Counted from the stretch's first letter, positions 1 through 8,576 are shown. The stretch: DNA of 21,798 bases from CABMGO01 sp964574775 (GCA_964574775.1 CAZNOS010000010.1:1-21798); one strand, 5' to 3'. Program-made: numbers and translations. Notes: a model not told the origin generated them from the letters alone.

Positions 1-12
1 TATTATTGTCAT
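1..12 (-). CDS. Start of a gene cut by the window edge
   Basis: An ATG at 12-10 overlaps the TGA stop of the enolase gene in a TGATG junction, the same kind of stop/start overlap used elsewhere in this window. Only four codons (M-T-I-I) are inside the window, so the product cannot be named. If real, it is the gene after enolase in an operon. It may equally be a chance ATG. Confidence 0.3.
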
Positions 13-1295
13 CATTTCAATCGTCCCTCGCAATCTTTCTCAATTTCTATTATTCGTCTTAATTTAATCATTCTTTCTTTTCCCCAAATTCCAGTTTTTA
101 TAAAATCAGCCTGAAATCCAACCGCAAAATCTGCCAAAGCAGAATCCATTGTTTCCCCGGAACGATGAGAAAAAATAATTTTTATACTATTCTTCTTGCA
201 AAAATCAATAACTTTCTTTACTTCAACGAAAGAACCAATCTGATTTGGTTTGACAATTATTGCATTAATTGCCTTGGCCCTGAAAGCTCTTTCTAATCTG
301 TGAATATTTGTTGTGGTTAAATCGTCCCCAACAATTAACATTTTTCTGTTTTTCCTTTCGCAGGGAATGGCTCCTGATTTAGGTTCGAATGCATGGCAGG
401 AGTTAACCTTCGATGACAATTCTTCAAATCCAGAAAAGTCTTCTTCTTTTAACGGGTCTTCAACATAAAATAAATTATATTTTTCAATCAGAATTCTCAT
501 ATAATCAATTTGTTCAAGTCTGTCTCTAATCAAAGATTTATTTTTATATTGATAATATCCTTTCTCATCGCAAAAACTCGAAGAAGCAACATCAAGACCG
601 ATTCTTAATTGATACTTATTAGCTACTTCACTTAAAACATCTAAAACCTGTTCGTTGGTTAAACTTGTTTCCCATGCGTTTTCATCATTTCTCTTCATGA
701 AAAATTTTCCATGCTGTCTTTTTAATAATTTTTTAGCATATAAATAAGCATGAATATTTTTTGTAACTGCACGAGAAAATTTTGTCTCATTCGGAATTAA
801 TTCAAACTCTTGAAAATCTGGTCTTTTCCCGTCAACACCGTGAGAATGCAGCCCTCCGCCTATACAATTTCCGACAGGCATAGGCATTTTAATTTCCTTA
901 TAATTCATAGAATCAAATACGAATCTCCAGAGTTCTTTTCTACTTTCCTTTGCGGCGGATTTCATTAGCGCCGTTTCAATCGCATAAACTACATTCCCAC
1001 CTAGAATTCCAAAATCCGATTCAAATTGTTTTATTTTATTCTCAATTTCTTTTAAGTCATTTAGATTTTTTAGTGTAATATTTTTATTTCTTAGTTTTTC
1101 AAAAAAATTATTAGCAATTTTTACACTCCACACAATTCCTCGTTGATTATAGTCCGCGACTTCATTTTTGCCTTTCGATTTTCCGGCCGGTGCAGATGCC
1201 ACGAATGAGCCATGCTGGCACTTAATAGAAATTTCCACAGTATTTTCACCTCGCGAATCCTTTATGATTCTCGCCACACCACTCTCTATAAACAT
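12..1295 (-). CDS. eno: Divergent enolase (phosphopyruvate hydratase)
   Basis: A 427-aa enolase, which interconverts 2-phosphoglycerate and phosphoenolpyruvate in cytosolic glycolysis/gluconeogenesis. Visible family signatures are the N-terminal SRG(E)NTVE motif (14-21), E163, E205, the Mg ligands D235, E279 and D324 (LDVAS, VEDP, VGDD), catalytic K349 (VKPNQ), the SHRSGET loop (376-382) and K400 (KTG). Departures from canonical enolases are a substrate loop reading PAGKSKG instead of PSGASTG, and about 16 extra residues with two cysteines (about 297-314) between the E279 and D324 motifs. The start is supported by a TATA-like TTTATTAA (1318-1325) centred 26 nt upstream, so the mRNA is probably leaderless. 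The catalytic set looks complete, so activity is likely, but this could be one of several enolase-family paralogues with a shifted role. Confidence 0.9.
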   Translation of the reverse strand: MFIESGVARIIKDSRGENTVEISIKCQHGSFVASAPAGKSKGKNEVADYNQRGIVWSVKIANNFFEKLRNKNITLKNLNDLKEIENKIKQFESDFGILGGNVVYAIETALMKSAAKESRKELWRFVFDSMNYKEIKMPMPVGNCIGGGLHSHGVDGKRPDFQEFELIPNETKFSRAVTKNIHAYLYAKKLLKRQHGKFFMKRNDENAWETSLTNEQVLDVLSEVANKYQLRIGLDVASSSFCDEKGYYQYKNKSLIRDRLEQIDYMRILIEKYNLFYVEDPLKEEDFSGFEELSSKVNSCHAFEPKSGAIPCERKNRKMLIVGDDLTTTNIHRLERAFRAKAINAIIVKPNQIGSFVEVKKVIDFCKKNSIKIIFSHRSGETMDSALADFAVGFQADFIKTGIWGKERMIKLRRIIEIEKDCEGRLK

Positions 1296-1317
1296 AAAAC
1301 TACCACTCAGAATTGAT

Positions 1318-1350
1318 TAATAAATGTTTTTAATTCATGTAATTTAAAAA
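1318..1350. promoter_or_regulatory. Divergent promoters of enolase and radC
   Basis: This short gap holds two TATA-like boxes. TTTATTAA (minus strand, 1325-1318) is centred 26 nt before the enolase ATG, and TTTAAAAA (plus strand, 1343-1350) is centred 25-26 nt before the radC ATG. Archaeal box A lies near -26, so both transcripts should start at or next to their ATG (leaderless). No Shine-Dalgarno sequence is seen before either gene. Confidence 0.6.
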
Positions 1351-1371
1351 TGTAGTTTCTTGGAATAATGT

Positions 1372-2034
1372 ATGAAAATAAAAGACCTACCTAATTCTTC
1401 CAAACCCAGAGAAAGATTTTTAGAAAAAGGACCAGAATCCCTAAGCGATGCAGAGCTGTTGGCTTTAATCCTGAGAGTTGGAATAAGGGGGGAAAACGTT
1501 GTTGAAATGGCCAATCGATTGCTTTCTAACTATTCTTTAGAGAAACTATTTGATTGTTCACTCAAAGAGCTTCAACAAGTTAAGGGGATAGGGGAAAGTA
1601 AGGCTTTGGAATTACTAGCTATTAGAGAAATCGGTAAAAGATATAATAATTCTAAGAACCCCATAATTAAAATAACTTCTGCTAAAGATGTGTTTGATTA
1701 TTTTCATGAAAATCTAAAAAACGAAAAGCAAGAAAATTTTATAGTTCTTTTATTAGACACTAAAAATAAAATTATAAAAGATGAGCTAATTACAAAGGGT
1801 GTTTTGGATGCCTCAATTGTTCATCCGAGAGAAATATTTAAACCCGCAATACGAAATTCAGCTCATAGGATTATTTTAGTTCACAATCATCCTTCTGGCG
1901 ATCCTACTCCTAGTCCAGAAGACTTAGATATTACAGAAAAAATGAGAAAATCTGGAGAAGAGTTAGATATTAGGGTTTTAGATCATGTTATAATAGGAAA
2001 AGAGAATTATTGGAGTTGGGTCGAGAGAAGCTAA
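1372..2034 (+). CDS. radC: RadC-family JAB/MPN-domain protein
   Basis: A 220-aa full-length RadC (UPF0758). Residues about 20-90 form a helix-hairpin-helix region (LSDAELLALIL, then QQVKGIGESKA), and 100-220 form the JAB/MPN metal-binding domain with VHPRE (150-154) and the JAMM set H171-x-H173-x10-D184 in HNHPSGDPTPS. The family was named for DNA repair, but its function is unsettled; it often lies near mobile or defence genes. RadC is mainly bacterial, so its presence here at the edge of a restriction-modification cluster fits acquisition by transfer (inference). The gene is convergent with the nuclease gene, and the two 3' ends overlap by 4 nt. A TATA box 26 nt upstream supports the start. 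Confidence 0.93.
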   Translation: MKIKDLPNSSKPRERFLEKGPESLSDAELLALILRVGIRGENVVEMANRLLSNYSLEKLFDCSLKELQQVKGIGESKALELLAIREIGKRYNNSKNPIIKITSAKDVFDYFHENLKNEKQENFIVLLLDTKNKIIKDELITKGVLDASIVHPREIFKPAIRNSAHRIILVHNHPSGDPTPSPEDLDITEKMRKSGEELDIRVLDHVIIGKENYWSWVERS

Positions 2035-2678
2035 ATTTTCTCGCACCACTCGCAAGTTTTTTTAGGACATTCTTCGTCTAATAGTTTTAAGGCCTTCTTC
2101 CAGGTATTCTCAGCACTTTTTACATCAACATCCATCTTTACTGGATTTGTATCAAAAACTACTTCTCCAGTTTCGGTAACGTGTTTTGGAACGTAGAATA
2201 ATAGATAGAAGTACTCTTCCGTTTCATAGCCGTTTTTTCTTAGAAGAAAATTGTAAACGTTTTGTTGGAATCGATAATGTTCTGCGGTATCGTCTTTAAC
2301 TGGGAAGCCTCTAGTTTTGTAGTCTAGGACTATTAGTTTCTTTCCTTTAACTAGAATATTATCAACGGCTCCGTGGAGTTCGTTTCCTTCTTCGTCTTTC
2401 CACGAGATTCCTTTAAAATTGCTTCTCCATAGTTTTAGCTTATCTTCGTCAGCGAATAACTTTAAGTCTTTGCAATCTTTGTGATTACATAATTCAGGAG
2501 GTAGCGTTCCTCTTTTCATGAATTTGTCGAAATGGGTTTTTAGGATATTATCCATTCCAGATGGTAAGGATGGGAATATACCTTGCGGACGTTTCCAGAC
2601 TTTGTGGTGCGTAAGCCAGAAGCATCTCGGACATTCTTCCATTAGATTTATTGCGGTTGGTGAGAGTTTGTAGGGCAT
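2031..2678 (-). CDS. Cas4/AddB-like PD-(D/E)XK nuclease with probable Fe-S cluster
   Basis: A 215-aa nuclease of the RecB/Cas4 type within the PD-(D/E)XK superfamily. Visible active-site parts are H50, D106 in GAVDNI, D119-Y-K121 in LDYKT, and a RecB-type QxxxY motif (Q138-Y142). Cysteines C16/C19 at the N-terminus and C204, C209 and C212 at the C-terminus match the split four-cysteine 4Fe-4S arrangement of Cas4 and AddB. These enzymes cut or resect DNA, often as single-strand exonucleases. It starts two nucleotides after the stop of the Type III Res gene, so it is probably the last gene of that operon. No cas1/cas2 or CRISPR array is in the window, so a defence or DNA-end-processing role with Res/Mod is more likely than spacer acquisition (inference). 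Confidence 0.85.
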   Translation of the reverse strand: MPYKLSPTAINLMEECPRCFWLTHHKVWKRPQGIFPSLPSGMDNILKTHFDKFMKRGTLPPELCNHKDCKDLKLFADEDKLKLWRSNFKGISWKDEEGNELHGAVDNILVKGKKLIVLDYKTRGFPVKDDTAEHYRFQQNVYNFLLRKNGYETEEYFYLLFYVPKHVTETGEVVFDTNPVKMDVDVKSAENTWKKALKLLDEECPKKTCEWCEKI

Positions 2679-2680
2679 TG

Positions 2681-5608
2681 TTAGTATTCTTTAATTCCTA
2701 AAATGTCCCCCAGGGTTCCGAGAACTTTTGCTTTTGTCATTTTAGCATAATCTAAAATTTCTTTTGTCGAGGCATCTTTTTCTGACATTGAATAAAAAGT
2801 TTTTTCTCCAAGTAGAGTATAGTGCCAGGTGCAATTCATCCTATCTTCTTCTGAAAGCTCGTTTACTTTATTACACCAGTCAATTGTCGCTTTTTGTTTT
2901 TGCTTAACATTGTAATTATTCAAGTCTCTCTCGGCTTTCGTTTCAACTAAATATATTTTGTCACCTATCTTGACAATAAAATCTGGAAAATAATGAGCCA
3001 ACAGCCCGTCTTCTCTAACGTAAATAATGTTTGCAAATATGAAGTCATACTCCCTAATTTTTATGAATTTTTCAACTTTAGAATCTGCATCAATAAATTC
3101 CACAAATGCTTTTTCAAAACCGCCCCTATTGGAAGGAAAGGCAGTTCTAGGATAAATTGTTTTAGCAACTTCCAAAGAGCAGGTTTCTCGCATTCTTATT
3201 TCTTTAACTTCTGAAAAGTATTTCTTAATTATCTTTGCATTTTTCACATCTAGGCTATTCTGTAAATCATAGATTGCTTTAGAGATATTCTTTCTTACGT
3301 GTTCTATTATTTTTGCACCTGTTGAAAGCAAGATTCTCCAGTTGTTTCCTTCCATAGGATTAAACTCTTCGTTGAAAAGTTTATGTCTAATATATTCATC
3401 TGTTAATTTAGCAATCCTTGCCGTATTTATTTGCATTATAGGAAAATCATGCTCACTGCCCTTTCTTTTCCCAGTTTGCACTTTAATAACAGAAACAGAA
3501 TTAACCATTTTTTGTAAAAACTGTTGATAGCTCTTGGCTGAGAAAATTTCTGCCGTTACTTCATATTCACCAAATTTAGTATCTTTTGTTATTTCTTTAC
3601 TGATAAACTTGTCTCCTTTTGTATCAAAGAGTTTCTTTAATTCTGACAAGTGAATTGGATAAATCTCTAAATTTTCTAACGTTAAATCTAAGGGTTTTAG
3701 TTCTTCTTCTTTGTCTTGAATAATTATTGGCCAAAATAAGTCATATTCTACATAGTCTTCTTTTAGCTTTATATTTAGTAAATCTCCCATCACTCTTGTT
3801 TTATCTATTTCGTCTGTTATTTCTGCAATATCATCTGAAGAAAGTTCGCTTTCGTAGAACTTTTCGTATTCTTTATGTTCAATAATGTGCAATAGGTCAA
3901 TGTGGCTATCTGGCTCAATTCTTTTTTTCAATAAGTTTAATCTATTCCTTGCACGCAATTCTTCATATTCTGGACCCCTCCACATTAATCTTAAACCTCT
4001 TCCAATAACTTGTTCTAATAAAATAAACGAAGTACTCGAACGCAATGGAACAATAACGCAAATGTTATTTACATCGAAACCCTCTCTTAACATTAAAACT
4101 GAAACAATAACTCGCGGATTTTTGTATTTGTCTACATTGAATAACTTTTGTTTAACATCATTCCAATCTGATTCCGATAGTTCGCCTTTTTTATTAGAGT
4201 GAATTTCCATTATTTCTTCTTCTGACATTCCCTCATCTCTTCTAAGAAATTCAGTAACATATGGAACCACCTTTGTATCTTCACAAATTATTAACATTTT
4301 TGGATTTTTAGTTCCATCACTGTTAAACTCTTCAAATGCTTCTTCTAAAATCTTCAGTTTAGATAACCCCGCCCTAAGCATAACTCTTTGACCCCCAGAT
4401 AATCCTTTAACGTCTTTCCCTTCTCTTTCTGCTTTGAAATCCAAATCTTCTGCACCCTCGCCCTTTCTTTTATCAATCGCAACAATTTTTACAAGCCCGG
4501 AATGAATGGCTTCTTTTAATTCAAAGTTGGTTATAATATGCGGAAAGAAATTTCTCGTTCTACTTTGTCCACTTCCTTTAACTGTGTAGGGTGTTGCTGA
4601 AAAATCAACTTGCATAAAATTTCCTTTTTTATTTCTTGCAATCTCCAAGACTGCATTTTGCCACTGTTTTTCTTCTGTATCTAACTTGGAATCATCTCCC
4701 CCTAAATGATGTGCTTCATCATTAATCATAACTAAATTTGGAAGATTTGCCAAAAAGTCTAATTGCTTACCTCTAAAATATTCTCTATCCAGTTCATCTA
4801 GGGAGTGCCCCGCGGTTGTTCCCGGTGTTTTTGGAAGAAGTTTTTTTATAATCAAATCTGGAGATTCCAATGGCTGTAATGAATCTGAGACTTCTACTTC
4901 TTCTGATAAAACATGCCAGTTAGTGATAGCAATCATCCCGTCATTTCTTTCTCCGATATTTTCTTTTTTTATTGTATTTGATTGTATAAATCCTAAAACT
5001 TCTTGTCGATAATTTGGAGGAATAAATAATTCTTCAAACTTCTTTACGTCTGATGTTTCGAAATTTCTAGATTTGTCTTCTTTTTGTTTTCCAAGATATG
5101 CGTCAAGTAATCTTTCATAAACAATTAAACCCGGTGCAACTAGTAAAAAATTCTTAGAAAATCTTCCAGATTTCTCCTCTTCGTATTTTGCATTTAAATA
5201 TTGCCAAATCAGAATTGTATGCATGACCCATGTTTTACCTGTTCCCGTAGCCATTTTAATGCAATATTTTGGATGCTCGTGTTTTTCTTTTTTTAAACTG
5301 AAGAAATCCATTTCGGTTAGCAGTTCTGGAGAAATGGAGGAATACATATCTTTTACGTCTTTACATTTTAGGACTTCATGAATATAAATTGTGTTTAAAA
5401 TTGCCTGCCATTGACCCCTATGAAAGTTAATATTTCTAACTTCTGCGAAGTTTCCGTTTGGATTCCAGAAAGTTAGTAATTCTCTAGTAACTGGAGAAAC
5501 TTTTTCTAGTAAACTTCCGTCTTCAAATTCTTTATTTGCTTGCTCACTAACTATTTTGGCAAAGTCTAAGGGAATTTCTTTTGATGCAGAAGATTTTTTG
5601 GATGGCAT
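2681..5608 (-). CDS. res: Type III restriction enzyme Res subunit (helicase-nuclease)
   Basis: A 975-aa Res subunit: a superfamily 2 translocase with a C-terminal endonuclease, which with Mod cuts unmodified DNA. Motifs in order (numbered from the chosen start) are Walker A ATGTGKT (120-126), DEAH (297-300), SATPY (337-341), and motif VI QVIGRGLR (533-540). The C-terminal PD-(D/E)XK nuclease has P875-D876 and E889-T-K891. All key residues are intact, so the enzyme should be active. An ATG 40 codons upstream (5728) is open in this frame, but that stretch is Lys/Arg/Asn-rich and unlike the rest, while the alternative frame encodes an acidic 44-aa protein ending at 5610. I therefore start at 5608. 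If the upstream start is used, the protein is 1015 aa. Confidence 0.93.
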   Translation of the reverse strand: MPSKKSSASKEIPLDFAKIVSEQANKEFEDGSLLEKVSPVTRELLTFWNPNGNFAEVRNINFHRGQWQAILNTIYIHEVLKCKDVKDMYSSISPELLTEMDFFSLKKEKHEHPKYCIKMATGTGKTWVMHTILIWQYLNAKYEEEKSGRFSKNFLLVAPGLIVYERLLDAYLGKQKEDKSRNFETSDVKKFEELFIPPNYRQEVLGFIQSNTIKKENIGERNDGMIAITNWHVLSEEVEVSDSLQPLESPDLIIKKLLPKTPGTTAGHSLDELDREYFRGKQLDFLANLPNLVMINDEAHHLGGDDSKLDTEEKQWQNAVLEIARNKKGNFMQVDFSATPYTVKGSGQSRTRNFFPHIITNFELKEAIHSGLVKIVAIDKRKGEGAEDLDFKAEREGKDVKGLSGGQRVMLRAGLSKLKILEEAFEEFNSDGTKNPKMLIICEDTKVVPYVTEFLRRDEGMSEEEIMEIHSNKKGELSESDWNDVKQKLFNVDKYKNPRVIVSVLMLREGFDVNNICVIVPLRSSTSFILLEQVIGRGLRLMWRGPEYEELRARNRLNLLKKRIEPDSHIDLLHIIEHKEYEKFYESELSSDDIAEITDEIDKTRVMGDLLNIKLKEDYVEYDLFWPIIIQDKEEELKPLDLTLENLEIYPIHLSELKKLFDTKGDKFISKEITKDTKFGEYEVTAEIFSAKSYQQFLQKMVNSVSVIKVQTGKRKGSEHDFPIMQINTARIAKLTDEYIRHKLFNEEFNPMEGNNWRILLSTGAKIIEHVRKNISKAIYDLQNSLDVKNAKIIKKYFSEVKEIRMRETCSLEVAKTIYPRTAFPSNRGGFEKAFVEFIDADSKVEKFIKIREYDFIFANIIYVREDGLLAHYFPDFIVKIGDKIYLVETKAERDLNNYNVKQKQKATIDWCNKVNELSEEDRMNCTWHYTLLGEKTFYSMSEKDASTKEILDYAKMTKAKVLGTLGDILGIKEY

Positions 5609-5609
5609 T

Positions 5610-5744
5610 TTAAGTATATTTAACCTCTTCCTCGAACGATTCTTTATCTTCTTGAGAAAATTTAGCATGTTTGAAAGTTTTACTTTCTCTTTGCTTGTTT
5701 TCGGCCTCTTCCTTTGCTTCTTGTTCATAATCTTCTTCGCCCAT
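5610..5744 (-). CDS. Small acidic protein (44 aa) between membrane gene and res
   Basis: An unrecognised 44-aa protein starting MGEEDYEQEAKEE and ending FEEEVKYT. Fifteen residues are Asp/Glu, it has no cysteine, and it is predicted helical and hydrophilic. Its ATG overlaps the TGA of the upstream membrane-protein gene (TGATG), and a GGGAG sequence lies about 10 nt before the start. Its TAA is followed after one nucleotide by the res ATG (TAAAATG). This placement, the GAA/GAT-rich codon use and the poor quality of the competing res extension argue that it is translated. It could be an accessory or regulatory peptide of the restriction system, or a spacer for translational coupling. No homology can be assigned by eye. 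Confidence 0.6.
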   Translation of the reverse strand: MGEEDYEQEAKEEAENKQRESKTFKHAKFSQEDKESFEEEVKYT

Positions 5745-6466
5745 CAGAAAGTTACTCCCAATTTAATTAAAACTAATAGAAGCAACCCAAAAAAGAAAGC
5801 GATTGAAGATACTTTAAAGAAAAATAATTTATTATCCAATTTACTATTCTGATTTTTTATGGCTAAATCATACTGGTTTTTTAAAACTAATAACTCTTTT
5901 TTATAATCATTATCTTGATTATGCTCAAAATTTATTACATCTAATCTTTTCGGCCATAAACCAGCTAAACAACATATAAATGAAATTCCGATTAATACCA
6001 AAGAAAAAACATATACTACTTTTTGCGACTCCACCAGTTTTGTTATATCTATGTATTGAATAGTTATTCCGATTATTGCTAAAACAATTATAAGAAGAGA
6101 AGAAATTTTAGAATCGACTTGTGCCCATTCATTTCTCCTAGACAAATATTCCTCTTCTCCCACTTCTTGCCAAATCTTTAGGCTTTTTTCATCATATCCT
6201 TTTTTATTTAAAATTTCTTGTTTAATTGTATCATTTTCCGTTCTTCCATCATTTTTAATAAAAATCCATTTTAAAAATAAAAACATGAAGAATAAAAAAA
6301 TAAGAGTTATAGCAGAAGGTAATAGTATTTTCATCCATATGCTAGAAGCGTTCAAGAGTTCAAACGACAATTGCCAACAGGCAACAACTAATCCTCCAAA
6401 AACTCCTGCAGTAATATCTCTTGAAAATTCCCTCCATTCTTTAAAATTCATTATTCCCCTAGACAT
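5744..6466 (-). CDS. Multi-pass membrane protein in restriction operon, effector-like
   Basis: A 240-aa integral membrane protein with about five hydrophobic segments: roughly 17-40, 47-71, 122-141, 148-170 and 217-238. Between segments 2 and 3 lies a charged helical region ending RRNEWAQVDSKISS just before segment 3; between 4 and 5 is another charged helix. The closely spaced TM3-TM4 pair, the D-x-K lead-in, and a long helix running into a last TM recall SLATT and PycTM proteins, which disrupt membranes in nucleotide-signalling phage defence. That likeness is pattern-based and unproven. The gene starts one nucleotide after the mod stop, with a GGAGG inside the end of mod about 8 nt upstream, and its stop overlaps the next start. 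It is therefore probably made together with Mod and Res. No nucleotide cyclase or CD-NTase is visible in the window. Confidence 0.75.
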   Translation of the reverse strand: MSRGIMNFKEWREFSRDITAGVFGGLVVACWQLSFELLNASSIWMKILLPSAITLIFLFFMFLFLKWIFIKNDGRTENDTIKQEILNKKGYDEKSLKIWQEVGEEEYLSRRNEWAQVDSKISSLLIIVLAIIGITIQYIDITKLVESQKVVYVFSLVLIGISFICCLAGLWPKRLDVINFEHNQDNDYKKELLVLKNQYDLAIKNQNSKLDNKLFFFKVSSIAFFFGLLLLVLIKLGVTF

Positions 6467-6467
6467 T

Positions 6468-8576
6468 CTACTTTACCTCCTCAACAGCTACGCTCTCAAA
6501 ACCAAAAACGTCTACTGCTTTTACGCAAACTGTTCTTTTCCCCTTAATTTTTGGAACTTGAAGCTTTGCTTTGCTTATAACTCTTAGATCATTTCCGTCA
6601 TTATCTGTATTTTCTCTGTAATCCTGCCATTTGCTTCTGAAAACTTCTCCGTCGTAATCTGGGTCTATACTCCAATATTCTATTAAGGCAAGAGGGTCTT
6701 TTTCAATTACTTTTTCTAACTTTTCTTTATTCTCTTGATCTAAAGGCAAAACATCAGGAGAAAGTAAAATGTAATCATCTAATTCAACATCTAGATCTTC
6801 ATATTCGCCCACGTCTTTTCTTCTTATTGGTTTAACCTTCAGATATTGTAAAGAGGAAAACTTTATTTTTCCAGAACGTATTAATTGGTCATAATTTGAT
6901 TTACTTCTCAATTTATCTAGTAAATCATGCGGAATAACTAAAACTTCAAGTGCTTCGTCCTTTAAACTTTCGATTGCTTTCCCGATATCCGTAACGAAAT
7001 TCCATCCTAAAACAACTACTTTATCGTATCCTAGTTGTGCTCTCCACTCTTGAGCTCTCTTCAGAGAATTGTAACCAGTTAATTTTGTTGGAGATTCAAC
7101 ATAAACTAAAGTTTTTCCATTTTTTATATATCCTAAATTTGAAGGGATTCCTTGCTCGGCGGGAAAGCCTAAAGCCCCATATAAATTAACAACTACTTGA
7201 GATAAATCTCCAATTGTTTTAAATTCAGATTTCTCAAATTGCTCTTTTTGATAATCTCCAATAGATTGATATAAGAATGGTTTTGCATCTTGGTCAATTA
7301 ATCTTTTTCTCATAATCATACAAGCCGGTTTTCCCAAGTCAGACATAATCCATTTTCTCCCTAATTTTTCAGCGACGGCTCCAGTTGTTCCTGAACCTGC
7401 GAAAAAGTCTGCTAAGACTGAATTTGGATTTGATGATGCTTGAATTATTCTGGTCAAAAGCGATTCAGGTTTTTGAGTATCATAATCAATGAATTCTTCT
7501 GAGCCTCCCTGAAGAGGAGATACATTTTTGTCTACCCACACATTGGTAGCTAAAATTCCTTCGATTTCATTCAAATACTGTTTTTTTGAATATCCGTCTT
7601 TAGCCGTTCCATAAATATAACCATTCTTATCCATTTCATCTAATCTACTAGTTGAATATAACCACTGTGCGTTTCTACCTTTCCATTCAAAACTTCTTCT
7701 TCCAGAACTTGCTTGTCTCCCTCTTGCCTCGAGCATTATTAACCTAAATTTGCCCTTTTCATCTTCATGATTATATGGGGCTTCTTGACTCTTCTCTAAT
7801 GGAACAAAGACTTTGTTGAAAATATAATTAGAATTTTTTGTATAGAAAAAGATATTATCATAAATCTGAGAGAAAAATTTTGATTGTGCATTTGGGATAT
7901 TTCTTTTTCTCCAAACAATATCATTCCTAAAATTATCTTTTCCAAAAATTTCGTCCATAATTACTTTAACATAATGCCCAACGTGCCAATCAATATGAAC
8001 ATAAATTGAACCCTGCTCACTCAAAAGTTCCCTCATTAGAATTAATCTCGAAACCATCATTTGTAAATAAGAAACTGTCCCGTCTTTCCAAGTGTCTGAA
8101 TAAGCAAATTGTTCTATTACCGTAGGCTTTTGTTCAATATCTGTTCCTGGAAGATGAATCTTTGTTCTATAGTCTGCTTTGCTGTCAAATGGAGGGTCAA
8201 TATAAATCAAATCAATCTTCCCCCTCATTGAAGGAGTATTTGTCGCAGGGTCGCCAGCCAAAAGTGCTTGCATGGTCAAGAGATTATCTCCATAAATCAT
8301 TCTGCTAAGCATTTCACTTTTATTTACTTCTTTAACACTTTGTCCAGTAAAAGAAGAAAGTCCTCCTTGTGCTTTAGTCGGTAAAACAAGTTCGTTAGTC
8401 TGCAAAGTTATTCTGTTCTTTTCAGAAAGTCCGTCGAGCATTTTCTGCGCTTCTTTCTTTCCACGTTCTATAATTCTGGGTAGTTCGAATATTAATGATT
8501 TTTGAGAGCTATATTTCTCTTTACTTTCGGAGACTTGTAATGTTTCAACCTTTTCAGAATTAGAATAATCCCCCAT
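6468..8576 (-). CDS. mod: Type III restriction-modification DNA methyltransferase (Mod)
   Basis: A 702-aa N6-adenine DNA methyltransferase of the beta class, the recognition and modification subunit of a Type III system. The catalytic motif IV D-P-P-F is at 127-130 in LIYIDPPFDS. It is followed by an Asp-Thr-Gln-Lys-Pro-Glu motif (366-371) and the SAM-binding motif I ADFFAGSGTTG (389-399). The order IV before I defines the beta class. The middle region (about 220-350) should carry target recognition. The C-terminal 250 residues include a stretch like a nucleotide-binding or helicase-associated fold, without motifs I can name. Its ATG overlaps the TAA of the upstream 57-aa gene (TAATG). Length and motifs suggest an intact enzyme. 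Confidence 0.95.
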   Translation of the reverse strand: MGDYSNSEKVETLQVSESKEKYSSQKSLIFELPRIIERGKKEAQKMLDGLSEKNRITLQTNELVLPTKAQGGLSSFTGQSVKEVNKSEMLSRMIYGDNLLTMQALLAGDPATNTPSMRGKIDLIYIDPPFDSKADYRTKIHLPGTDIEQKPTVIEQFAYSDTWKDGTVSYLQMMVSRLILMRELLSEQGSIYVHIDWHVGHYVKVIMDEIFGKDNFRNDIVWRKRNIPNAQSKFFSQIYDNIFFYTKNSNYIFNKVFVPLEKSQEAPYNHEDEKGKFRLIMLEARGRQASSGRRSFEWKGRNAQWLYSTSRLDEMDKNGYIYGTAKDGYSKKQYLNEIEGILATNVWVDKNVSPLQGGSEEFIDYDTQKPESLLTRIIQASSNPNSVLADFFAGSGTTGAVAEKLGRKWIMSDLGKPACMIMRKRLIDQDAKPFLYQSIGDYQKEQFEKSEFKTIGDLSQVVVNLYGALGFPAEQGIPSNLGYIKNGKTLVYVESPTKLTGYNSLKRAQEWRAQLGYDKVVVLGWNFVTDIGKAIESLKDEALEVLVIPHDLLDKLRSKSNYDQLIRSGKIKFSSLQYLKVKPIRRKDVGEYEDLDVELDDYILLSPDVLPLDQENKEKLEKVIEKDPLALIEYWSIDPDYDGEVFRSKWQDYRENTDNDGNDLRVISKAKLQVPKIKGKRTVCVKAVDVFGFESVAVEEVK

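Noticed and set aside
5609..5728. 40-residue N-terminal extension of the Res protein from the ATG at 5728
   Set aside because: It is Lys/Arg/Asn-rich and unrelated to the helicase, lies out of frame over an acidic small gene with good junctions, and has no ribosome binding site.
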